DNA of 39,153 nucleotides from contig JAFIGV010000021.1 in assembly GCA_017849575.1 (NCBI GenBank), positions 1-39,153 on the forward strand, given 5' to 3'. The translations under genes were made by a program, and so were the position numbers. Under the pieces are notes generated by a model, which had not been told where the DNA came from, did no database searches, and saw only the letters and a program-made list of their open reading frames with translations. Of this stretch, positions 31,009-39,153 are shown piece after piece (the first letter of the stretch is position 1; every line of letters starts with the position of its first letter). This DNA comes from Flavipsychrobacter sp. Lineage in GTDB: Bacteria > Bacteroidota > Bacteroidia > Chitinophagales > Chitinophagaceae.

Positions 31009-32373
31009 CTAATTTCTTTGCTTTATGTCTATGCGAAAAGTGGTACCTGCTCCTTTTACAGTTGTTACCGAAATATTGCCGTTGTGGAGTTTGATAATAT
31101 TATTAGCCAGGGGCAAGCCCAGACCGGTGCCTTGTATCGTTGTGTTTACATTGATGCTCCGGTAAAAAGGCTGGAAAATATAAGGCATGTCTGCGTCCTC
31201 AATGCCGGGTCCGTAGTCCTGCACCATTATCCGGATCATATCTTCCACAAAAGTGAGCTTTACAATACAGGCATGATCCGGAGCATACTTGCAGGCATTG
31301 TGAACAATGTTGTGAAAAGCGCAAAACAGAAGGGCTTCGTTTCCATAAACCTTCATATGCTCTTCATCTTCCGGAAATTCTTCAAACACAAGTTTCACCT
31401 TGTAGGAGTTGTTGATCTTTCTCATGTCCGCAGGCAGTTGCATCAGAAGGTCGTCAATACGGAAGGCATGTAGTTCCAGTCCATTCTGCGACCCACTGAT
31501 CTTCGCCAGATCGAGCAGACTTTTCACGAGCACATCCAGCCGGGATACATCTTCATATACAGAATCCACCAGTTGCTCATATGCTTCTTTAGATCTGCTT
31601 TTTTGCTTGGCTACTTCAAGCTGGCTCAAAATAACAGCAAGCGGCGTCGATAGCTCATGCGAGGCATTATCAATAAATCGGCTCTGCGTCTCAAATGAAT
31701 GCTGCAGGCGCTCCAGCAAACCATTGATCGTCTCTGCAAGATGCTCCAGTTCGTCTCTATTCTTACCAACATCAAGGCGCAGGGAAAGATCGCGGGAAGT
31801 GATGTGATTTACCTTGGTGGAAATGCGGCTGATAGATGTGACGAGTTGAAGAGAAAAAAAATAACCCACCACCATCACCAGGGCTACGCTGACAAAAAAC
31901 GAAAGAACAAGAATAAACCGTAATTTTTCCAGCCATGTAATCCGATCATCGTCGAACGCGGCGATCAGCACCACATTTTTTCCCACTTTAAATGCCAATG
32001 CATCTCGCTGTCCGAGGTTAAAATACAACTCTCCTGTGGCCGCCACCTTTCTTATCCGTTCCGGCGAAATATGCACCGGTTCGGCGCCTTCGTCGTTGTT
32101 GGCATACCATGGGTTTCCCAGGCTGTCGTAAAAGCTGATGCTACGCTCCCTTAGCGCTGCAGACGGATACTGTGCCAGTTTACGTAAAAGTTTTACATCT
32201 ACCTTTTCGGTACTCAGCAACTGATAGGTAGCAATGCCACGGGCACGCAGGCGCTCTCTAAACTGCGCTTCACGATCTTGCGCAGAGAGAAAATAAACCG
32301 AAACGCACAGCAACAGAAAAATGGTAGCCACCGTGACGGTATATATCGGTGTAATTTTATAACGTATCTGCAT
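31009..32373 (-). CDS. Sensor histidine kinase
   Basis: The 454-aa protein has two transmembrane helices (about 10-30 and 152-175) flanking a ~120-residue periplasmic sensor. A HAMP domain follows, then the dimerisation/phosphoacceptor helix with His239 in NASHELSTPLAVI (the common HELRTP is HELSTP here). The catalytic domain has the N box HNIVHNACKYA, G1 DYGPG (386-390) and G2 GTGLGL (415-420), all intact. The gene starts 3 nt after its response regulator ends. The sensed signal is unknown; the linked antiporter suggests ionic or pH stress. Confidence 0.96.
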   Translation of the reverse strand: MQIRYKITPIYTVTVATIFLLLCVSVYFLSAQDREAQFRERLRARGIATYQLLSTEKVDVKLLRKLAQYPSAALRERSISFYDSLGNPWYANNDEGAEPVHISPERIRKVAATGELYFNLGQRDALAFKVGKNVVLIAAFDDDRITWLEKLRFILVLSFFVSVALVMVVGYFFSLQLVTSISRISTKVNHITSRDLSLRLDVGKNRDELEHLAETINGLLERLQHSFETQSRFIDNASHELSTPLAVILSQLEVAKQKSRSKEAYEQLVDSVYEDVSRLDVLVKSLLDLAKISGSQNGLELHAFRIDDLLMQLPADMRKINNSYKVKLVFEEFPEDEEHMKVYGNEALLFCAFHNIVHNACKYAPDHACIVKLTFVEDMIRIMVQDYGPGIEDADMPYIFQPFYRSINVNTTIQGTGLGLPLANNIIKLHNGNISVTTVKGAGTTFRIDIKQRN

Positions 32374-32376
32374 AGG

Positions 32377-33069
32377 CTATTCGTCAGCTTTCAGCATATA
32401 GCCCATCCCCGACTTCGTATGAATAAGTTTCGGAGTGAAATCCCGGTCGATTTTTCTACGCAGATAGTTAATGTACACTTCAATGACATTCGTCTGTGGG
32501 TCGAAGTCAATTTCCCACACATTGAGTGCTATCTCCTCTTTCGACACTACTTTGTTTTTATTGCGAAGCAGATACTCCAGCAGCAAAAACTCCTTTGCCG
32601 TCAGCGGGATGTTTTTCCCATCGCGGGTAGCCTCTTTGCTTTCCAGGTTTAGTTCCAGGTTGGAAACGGTGATTTTTTTGTCTTCCTGAAGGGTGTGGGT
32701 CATGTCGGCCCGACGCAGCAATGCATTGATGCGCGCCAAAAGCTCTTTAAACTCAAAAGGCTTCACGAGATAGTCGTCGGCGCCCAGGTCAAAGCCCTTC
32801 AGTTTATGATCGGTCTGATTGAGTGCGGTGATGATGATGATAGGAACATATTTATTCTTGAAACGGAAAAACTTGATAAGGTCGTAACCACTAATAAAGG
32901 GCAGGTTGAGATCAATGATCGCCAGGTCGTACTCCGTAGCATAAAACATATCCTTTCCTTCCTGGCCTGTTGCCGCTATGGCCGCCTCAAAGCCTGCCTC
33001 AAACAGGCCTTGTTGAATAGAACCGGCCAGTTTAGCCTCGTCTTCAATAAGTAAGATTTTTTGACTCAT
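32377..33069 (-). CDS. OmpR-family response regulator
   Basis: The 230-aa protein has a receiver domain with acidic pocket ED (9-10), phospho-acceptor Asp53 (AIIDLNLP), the switch Thr in IIITAL, and Lys in DYLVKPF. The C-terminal winged helix is of OmpR/PhoB type (LTAKEFLLLEYLLRNKNKVV, VEVYINYLRRKIDRD, IHTKSGMGYML). It is first of the three-gene unit with the histidine kinase and antiporter, and probably regulates it. No clear -7 box was found upstream. Confidence 0.97.
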   Translation of the reverse strand: MSQKILLIEDEAKLAGSIQQGLFEAGFEAAIAATGQEGKDMFYATEYDLAIIDLNLPFISGYDLIKFFRFKNKYVPIIIITALNQTDHKLKGFDLGADDYLVKPFEFKELLARINALLRRADMTHTLQEDKKITVSNLELNLESKEATRDGKNIPLTAKEFLLLEYLLRNKNKVVSKEEIALNVWEIDFDPQTNVIEVYINYLRRKIDRDFTPKLIHTKSGMGYMLKADE

Positions 33070-33349
33070 GATGAATGTGATTATTCGGGACTTTAAAACA
33101 GTGAATGCCCTTTCGGTGATGCTATAAAGTTCTTAAAAAAATCATGGGCCAGAGCATCTATTAGAGAAATATTAAGTGACGGTTATAATGCAGTTAGATT
33201 TCCTTTCCGGCTCAGTTTAGAGCCCTCTATCGGGCTAAATTAGAAGTCTTCGAAATGCATCCTTTTTGGCAGAAGGACCATCTACGAATTTAAAATCTCA
33301 CAAAGGGGTCAGCCGAAAACCTATTCAGAGTAGGCAAAAACTTTACAGC
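33070..33349. other. Intergenic region with a small hairpin
   Basis: This 280-bp divergent spacer lies between the response regulator and the giant adhesin gene. It contains one hairpin (AGCCC 33221-33225 with GGGCT 33232-33236, extended by TTTA/TAAA) and no recognisable gene, -7 box or tRNA. Promoters for both flanking genes must lie here. Confidence 0.4.
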
Positions 33350-36300
33350 ATGAAAAAATTCTTTACTGTTTTTTCAGTGGCTGTGTCATTGGCCTTAGTG
33401 CATGCCAATTCCAATGCGCAGACGTACACATTTACGCCTGGCGGAGCATCGGGACGCTTTGGGCCGACACAGTCGCAAATCAACACGGCATACAACGCCA
33501 CCAACCTGTCGGGTCAGGTCATGGTGTCGGGGGGTGTGCAGCAATGGATCATTCCGCAGTCGGGGTGGTACACCATCACGGCGGCCGGCGCGCAGGGCGG
33601 TTCTGCGGGCAGCCACCCTGGCGGTCTTGGAGCCAGTTTGCAAGGCGACTTTTTTCTTGCAGCCGGAGACACGCTCAACATTTTAGTAGGCCAGACCGGC
33701 GAAACCAGCAGTTACAACACCGGCGGCGGTGGCGGTAGCTTTGTATGGATCAGCGGTCAGACCACGGAGCCCCTGATGGCAGCCGGTGGCGGCGGCGGCG
33801 GCGGTTATGGTGCTGATGGTATCGGTGCAGATACGGCAGCATCCGGTACGGCGGGCACCGGCAGCGCGGGTGTACCAGGATCGGGCGGAAACGGTGCTAA
33901 CCCAGGCGGCGGCGGCTGGAAATCGGTAGGTACTGACTTTACCGGCAACAGCGGATGCGGTGTAAAATGTACGGGTAATCTTCCCGGCGTTTCGGTAGGT
34001 GGTGCAACACCGTTTACCACTATTGTGTACCACGGCTGTGCAGGCGCTCCCAATACCGGCGACGGCGGCTTTGGCGGTGCCAGCGGCGGCAACGGAAACT
34101 GTACCTCGTCCTATGGCGGCGGCGGCGGTGGCGGCTACTCAGGCGGTGCCGGTCAAACAGGATCCAGCGCTGGCGGCGGCGGCGGCGGCTCATACAACTC
34201 GGGCAGCAACCAGGTAAATATGCCAGCTATAAACACAGGAGACGGTCAGGTGGTGATCAATTTCGTAGGGGGCAGCACGCCGAACAATGCGGGAGTCACC
34301 AGCCTTCCCAGCCTACTGGGTACCGCTTGTGCAGGCAACATCAATGTGACGGCCAAGGTGGTAAACTTTGGTAATAATACTCTGGACTCGGTATATGTAG
34401 ATTGGTCTGTAAACGGAGTGGCGCAAGGCGGCCAATGGTTTATGTTTAGTCCGGCACTTGATACCGCAGGCAGTCCTAACAATTTTGCAATTGTAAACGT
34501 GGGCAGCTTTATGCTTCCTGCCAACACACCAACTACGGTAAAAGCGTGGACTTCAATGCCTAATGGCACTGCAGATACGCTCAATGCCAACGATACGACA
34601 AGCGCCACGATACAGGCGGCAATGTCCGGAAACTATACGATTAATTCAGCACTGCCAGCGGGCGGCACAAATTATACCAGCTTCACTACACTGGTTGCGG
34701 ACTTTGCGCAAAACGGAATTTGTGGCCCCGTAATGGTTGATGTTACGGGTACTTATAACGAGCAGGTTTCAATTCCTTCAATAACCGGAGCAAGTGCAGC
34801 CAATACGATTACATTCCGCGGCACCGGCAACGGCACCGACACCCTTACCAGTGGCGGCTCCACTTCGAATTATCCCACACTTAATCTGGATGGAGCTGAC
34901 TATATCACCTTTAAAAATATGGTGATTGAGGCTTCGAGCACTACCACCAACTTTGCTGTTCACCTGATGAACAGCGCTGATTACAATACTTTCGACAGTT
35001 GCGTGATCATGGTGAACCTTGGTGCTACAGCGTCCACCACGGCTGCAGTATCTATGAGTGCATCCCTGACCTCATACTCATCCGGAGGGGGAAATGGAAG
35101 TAACAACACCTTCAGCAATTCTACCATTTCCGGCGGGTATTTCGGCCTTGTGTTCTACGGCAACAATGCGGCAGCAAACTTGAACAACAATGTGGTGAAC
35201 TGCCATGTCATGGACTATCATGTTTATGGCTCCTACAACTATCAGCAATCGGGCGGCATCATATCTAACAACGTGTTTGAACGTCCCAACAGAACTTCAC
35301 TAACCACTTTCTATGGAGTGATGCTTTCTACGGGGTGTAACAGTATGCTGGTAGAACAAAACCGTATCACGAATGCCTGCGGAGCTTCTCCCAACGCATC
35401 GTTTACGGCCTACAACCTTTACGTAAGCAGTGTTTCTTCTGCCGGTAACGAAAACCGCGTGATCAACAACGTGATTTATAATACCGGAAACACAGGAAAT
35501 ACCTACGGACTCTACATGCCGAGCGCTACCTATGTGCAGGCTTACCACAACACGGTTTCAATAGACAATCAAGGCGCCACGAGTGGTACGATTTATGGAA
35601 TCTACTCCTCCGGTAACGGCGGTGTGGACATAAAGAACAACAATGTTTACATCACGCAGTCGGGCTCTGGTACAAAGTATGGTATCTACTTCTCAGGCAC
35701 CGGCAAAACCTCGGACTATAACAATATCTATATTGGTTCGACAGCCGGCAACAACAATTTCGGATACTATTCGGGTGCAATAGCCACGCTGGCAGCCTGG
35801 CAGGCCCTGAATGGAAATGCATGGGACCAACACACCCTGGAGGTTAATCCGATTTTCGCAAATCTGCCCGGTGGAGACCTTACGCCAACCAACAGTTTGC
35901 TGGACGACCAGGGTACACCAGTGGGCGTTGCTACAGACATTAACGGTAACGCGCGTAGCCTTTCCACCCCGGATATCGGCGCATTTGAATTTTCAGTACC
36001 GCCTTGTAACGGCACGCCGGTGGCGGGTACGGCAAGCGTTGCAAACAACGTTACCTCATTGTGTAATGGGGGCAACGTCAATCTTACACTGGCGGGCTTC
36101 AGCATTGGAAATGGTATCTCGCTGCAGTGGGAAAAGTCACCAGCAGGTGCCGGTTTCTGGCAAGCGATTCCGGGCGCTACAACATCGGCCTATACCGACA
36201 CACTGAACGGTCCGACCGATTATCATGCTGTAGTAACCTGTGCTAATGGCGGAAGCTTCGATGTTTCAAACACGCTAACGATCAACAGCAATCCATTCTA

Positions 36301-39153
36301 CCTTTGTTATTGCTCTCCAAACACGAATGTTACACTACATGCATCTGGAACAAATTACCTCACGCATGTGGACATTCTTACGACAACACTGAATAGCTCT
36401 ACGACTTCAGTGCCCGGAGATGGCTATACTCTGGTAGACTACACGCAGCCGGGTAACACCGCCTCGCTGATACAGGGACAGACCTATCAACTGGTGACCA
36501 CCACAACGACCACCTCAGCGAACAATGAGCTTTGGATAGACTGGGATCAAAGTGGCACTTTCGACACGACGGAATATATCCCATTTGCTTCCGGTGCTAC
36601 TACCGACACGGCAACCATCGTTGTTCCGCTGACGGCTGTGCCTGGCCTTACAGGACTGCGCATACGTAATGGTTACAGTTCAAGCCCCGTGTATGGACCG
36701 AATGGCGCCTGCGATCTGCAGTCACTTGGCAGGGAAACTGAAGATTATGTGATCACGATCGTTCAGGGAATCCAATGTTCAGGTACACCGTCATTTACGG
36801 GTGACGTATCTGCTAACGACTCTTCCATTTGTAATGGCGGCAATGTGGACCTCACTTTGTCTAACTATCCACTCGACCTGGGTCTTTCGTTCCAATGGGA
36901 GGAAGCACCCGCAGGATCAGGATTGTTTACACCCATTCCCGGCGCTACAGGTTACTTCTACAGTACTCCGGCCCTAAGTGCGAGCACCGACTATCGTGTA
37001 ACGGTGACTTGTACCAATCCCGGCGGTGGATCTAACTTCTCAAATACGCTGACCATTACGGTAAATAACCCACAGCTTACCTCAACCACCGGCGCAACCC
37101 GTTGTGGTACAGGTACAGTGACACTTTCTGCCACACCGAGCCCGGGCGGCATAGTAAACTGGTATGCTGATGCCTTTGGTGGCACGGCACTCGACACCGG
37201 AAACACATTTACCACTCCGGTGCTTGCAGCGACCGACACGTTCTGGGCAGCGGCCAATCTGGGAGGCACTACAGCTACTGTGGGCCGCGATTCGAATATG
37301 ACTCCTGCGGATAATTATAATACTGGATCCACAGGTATCTATTTCGACGCCTACACGGCTTTCACACTCAATTCAGTGGTTGTTTATCCGAATGCTTCTG
37401 CGGCCAACACCGCGGGTTCGATCACGATTGCATTGCAGGACAACACCGGTTCAACCATCCAATCTGCTACGGTAAATGTGATCGGAAATCCGACGCCGGT
37501 AGCACAAACCGTGCAACTGAACTTTGCTATACAACCCGGCACTGGGTATCGTCTGATCTGGATGACACCCGGCACTAATATCAACGGTCTGTATCGCGAA
37601 TACACGGCTTCTCCGTTCAACTTCCCGTACACTGTACCTAACGTTGTAAGCCTGATCAGTTCCTGGAACGGATCATCAACCACATCCTACTACTACTACT
37701 TCTACAAGTGGAATATCTCCACGGGCTGTGAAGGATCGCGCCAGCCTGTAGTGGCCACGGTAACAACACCACCAGCCTATACGGTAGCTGCAACGCCGGA
37801 CACGATCTGCCTGGGTTCTCAAAGCACCATTTCGGTTAGCTCAGCCAACAACTACAGCTATACCTGGACACCAACAGGATCGGGCAGTTCATTCTCAGTT
37901 TCGCCTGCTACCACTACTACCTATTATGTAAGTGGTGTAGATGGTAACAACTGTGCTTTCTATGATTCTGTAACCTTGAACGTTAAATCGGCTCCTGCGA
38001 GCGCTGCTGCTATGGCCACGCCAGATGCGATTTGCCAGGCGGGCAGCACTACGCTGACCATCAATCCGGCACCGATGTACGGCATCGGCGTTCAGTGGGA
38101 AAAAAGCACAGGATCCGGATACGCAACAATACCCGGAGCCACGTCGGCCAGCTATACAGAGCCTGTAAGCAGCAATACTTATTACAGAGCGAATCTGTAT
38201 TGCAACAGCACACTGGTAACAACCACCAGTCCGGATACCGTAACCTACAGCAATCCAACAGTTGCACAAACCTTCCCGGGCTCACGCTGTGGTACGGGAC
38301 CTGTGACGCTGGCGGCTGTGGGAACTAATGGTGCAACAATTAAATGGTATGACGCCATGACCGGTGGTAATTTCCTCGGGGATGGTAATGCCTACACTAC
38401 GCCTTCCATTGCAGCTACTACTACTTACTATGCATCTGCAAATGTGAATGGCGGCAGCTCAGGCGCCTCTCCGATTCAGATTACAGAACTGAATGTAGGT
38501 AATGACGAACTTGAGATACAGAATGTGTCGGGAGTGCCGATTGATGTAACAGGATGGAAAGTAGCCGTAAGTAACAGCTACACTGCTATTACTTCGGTAA
38601 ACGCCAACATCCAGACGCTTAGCGGCATCATGAATCCTGGTGACATTGCCAGTTGGTCAGACAACTCATCTTCCGCAAACTACTGGGGAAGTAATATCCT
38701 TTGGAATCCGGGTTCCTACCCTACGTACACAGGATGGGCAGCCATTTTGGACAACAACAACAATCTGATGGATATTGTATTTATGAACTGGCCTTCAACA
38801 GACATTCAGAATGCAAGCATCACCATCGGGTCTGCAACAGTGAACGTAGGAACACAATGGACCACAGGTGGTGTAGATATCACCACGGTGGCTGCTTCGG
38901 ACGGTATATCCCGTATGGGCACGATGGACCACAATGATTCTACAGACTTTACCATCACTACCTTGTCTGTTGGAACCAGCAACAGTGGCCTTACACTGCC
39001 GCTGCAGGGATTTGGCTGCGAAGGCACCCGCGTACCGGTGACGGCAACCATCAATCCTGCGGCTTCGGGTACGGGTCTGGCAACAGGCGGTACAACGGTA
39101 GGCAATGCACAGGGCACAGGTACCACCGTAAGCTATACGGATGCCTGTAATGA
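33350..39153 (+). CDS. Giant multi-domain secreted adhesin-like protein, 3' end outside window
   Basis: The frame is open from ATG 33350 to the window end (over 1930 codons), so the C-terminus is missing. A signal peptide (MKKFFTVFSVAVSLALVHAN, cut near NAQ) opens it. In order come: a Gly-rich ALK-like domain (~25-290, with long GGGG runs); a CARDB-like segment; a right-handed beta-helix region (~430-880, NNTFSNSTISGGYFGLVF); an Ig-like module (~885-980); a GEVED domain (~988-1139, WIDWDQSGTFD and GRETEDYVI); more Ig-like modules (~1142-1700, repeated CNGGNV..L and CGTGxVTL); and a lamin-tail domain (~1706-1815, IQITELNVGNDELEIQN). This is a typical T9SS cargo layout; a C-terminal sorting domain is expected beyond the end. 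Confidence 0.9.
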   Translation, partial: MKKFFTVFSVAVSLALVHANSNAQTYTFTPGGASGRFGPTQSQINTAYNATNLSGQVMVSGGVQQWIIPQSGWYTITAAGAQGGSAGSHPGGLGASLQGDFFLAAGDTLNILVGQTGETSSYNTGGGGGSFVWISGQTTEPLMAAGGGGGGGYGADGIGADTAASGTAGTGSAGVPGSGGNGANPGGGGWKSVGTDFTGNSGCGVKCTGNLPGVSVGGATPFTTIVYHGCAGAPNTGDGGFGGASGGNGNCTSSYGGGGGGGYSGGAGQTGSSAGGGGGGSYNSGSNQVNMPAINTGDGQVVINFVGGSTPNNAGVTSLPSLLGTACAGNINVTAKVVNFGNNTLDSVYVDWSVNGVAQGGQWFMFSPALDTAGSPNNFAIVNVGSFMLPANTPTTVKAWTSMPNGTADTLNANDTTSATIQAAMSGNYTINSALPAGGTNYTSFTTLVADFAQNGICGPVMVDVTGTYNEQVSIPSITGASAANTITFRGTGNGTDTLTSGGSTSNYPTLNLDGADYITFKNMVIEASSTTTNFAVHLMNSADYNTFDSCVIMVNLGATASTTAAVSMSASLTSYSSGGGNGSNNTFSNSTISGGYFGLVFYGNNAAANLNNNVVNCHVMDYHVYGSYNYQQSGGIISNNVFERPNRTSLTTFYGVMLSTGCNSMLVEQNRITNACGASPNASFTAYNLYVSSVSSAGNENRVINNVIYNTGNTGNTYGLYMPSATYVQAYHNTVSIDNQGATSGTIYGIYSSGNGGVDIKNNNVYITQSGSGTKYGIYFSGTGKTSDYNNIYIGSTAGNNNFGYYSGAIATLAAWQALNGNAWDQHTLEVNPIFANLPGGDLTPTNSLLDDQGTPVGVATDINGNARSLSTPDIGAFEFSVPPCNGTPVAGTASVANNVTSLCNGGNVNLTLAGFSIGNGISLQWEKSPAGAGFWQAIPGATTSAYTDTLNGPTDYHAVVTCANGGSFDVSNTLTINSNPFYLCYCSPNTNVTLHASGTNYLTHVDILTTTLNSSTTSVPGDGYTLVDYTQPGNTASLIQGQTYQLVTTTTTTSANNELWIDWDQSGTFDTTEYIPFASGATTDTATIVVPLTAVPGLTGLRIRNGYSSSPVYGPNGACDLQSLGRETEDYVITIVQGIQCSGTPSFTGDVSANDSSICNGGNVDLTLSNYPLDLGLSFQWEEAPAGSGLFTPIPGATGYFYSTPALSASTDYRVTVTCTNPGGGSNFSNTLTITVNNPQLTSTTGATRCGTGTVTLSATPSPGGIVNWYADAFGGTALDTGNTFTTPVLAATDTFWAAANLGGTTATVGRDSNMTPADNYNTGSTGIYFDAYTAFTLNSVVVYPNASAANTAGSITIALQDNTGSTIQSATVNVIGNPTPVAQTVQLNFAIQPGTGYRLIWMTPGTNINGLYREYTASPFNFPYTVPNVVSLISSWNGSSTTSYYYYFYKWNISTGCEGSRQPVVATVTTPPAYTVAATPDTICLGSQSTISVSSANNYSYTWTPTGSGSSFSVSPATTTTYYVSGVDGNNCAFYDSVTLNVKSAPASAAAMATPDAICQAGSTTLTINPAPMYGIGVQWEKSTGSGYATIPGATSASYTEPVSSNTYYRANLYCNSTLVTTTSPDTVTYSNPTVAQTFPGSRCGTGPVTLAAVGTNGATIKWYDAMTGGNFLGDGNAYTTPSIAATTTYYASANVNGGSSGASPIQITELNVGNDELEIQNVSGVPIDVTGWKVAVSNSYTAITSVNANIQTLSGIMNPGDIASWSDNSSSANYWGSNILWNPGSYPTYTGWAAILDNNNNLMDIVFMNWPSTDIQNASITIGSATVNVGTQWTTGGVDITTVAASDGISRMGTMDHNDSTDFTITTLSVGTSNSGLTLPLQGFGCEGTRVPVTATINPAASGTGLATGGTTVGNAQGTGTTVSYTDACN

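Noticed and set aside
33395-34092. Open frames antisense to the Gly-rich domain (Pro/Ala-rich products)
   Set aside because: They are mirror images of GGC/GGT repeats; the plus-strand frame is continuous with a signal peptide and known domains.

Overview
The window looks like chromosomal DNA of a Bacteroidota bacterium, probably near the Chitinophagaceae/Sphingobacteriales. This rests on several signs: TAnnTTTG (-7) promoter boxes, a gliding-motility-associated C-terminal (type IX secretion) domain, a HYC_CC_PP family protein, PorT-like and TonB-dependent outer-membrane proteins, and intergenic octamer and GC-rich palindromic repeats. The assignment comes from gene content alone, with no search run.

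Layout. 1-4485 (+): repeat-rich spacer, an Nramp metal transporter fused to a universal-stress domain, a TMTC-like polytopic glycosyltransferase with TPRs, and a DinB protein, closed by a terminator shared with rplQ. 4563-6304 (-): rpoA then rplQ, separated by a 118-bp palindromic element. 6519-12561: an accessory block with a RelE-type toxin-antitoxin pair, a membrane protein/winged-helix pair (+), several uncharacterised genes, a TPR protein and a Uma2 endonuclease-fold protein. 12634-14775 (-): infA-rpmJ-rpsM-rpsK-rpsD, the other half of the classical alpha operon, with structured intercistronic regions including a pseudoknot-like leader just before rpsD. 14894-17185 (-): gmhA-gmhB for heptose synthesis and queA for tRNA queuosine. 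17342-18715 (+): an M20 dipeptidase. 18859-21399 (-): a PorT-like barrel, a BaiN-like flavoprotein and a FlK-like thioesterase.

21476-24326 (+) is a compact probable copper or heavy-metal uptake/handling operon: HYC_CC_PP protein, secreted HMA-domain protein, TonB-dependent receptor. 24336-28220 (-): a secreted protein of the family often labelled asparagine synthetase B, a small membrane protein, and a large T9SS type B-sorted surface protein. 28457-28957 (+) is a lipoprotein followed by two terminator hairpins. 29242-33069 (-) is an OmpR-type response regulator, a histidine kinase, a cation/proton antiporter and a small secreted protein, in that transcriptional order. From 33350 to the window end runs one open frame of more than 1930 codons encoding a giant secreted adhesin-like protein (Gly-rich, beta-helix, GEVED, Ig-like and lamin-tail modules) whose C-terminus lies outside.

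The most interesting signals are the alpha operon split by an accessory block, the interleaved inverted repeats (candidate S4 autoregulatory pseudoknot) directly upstream of rpsD, an attenuator-like hairpin before rpsK, several near-leaderless promoters, and the metal operon. No tRNA, rRNA, CRISPR array or transposase gene was seen.
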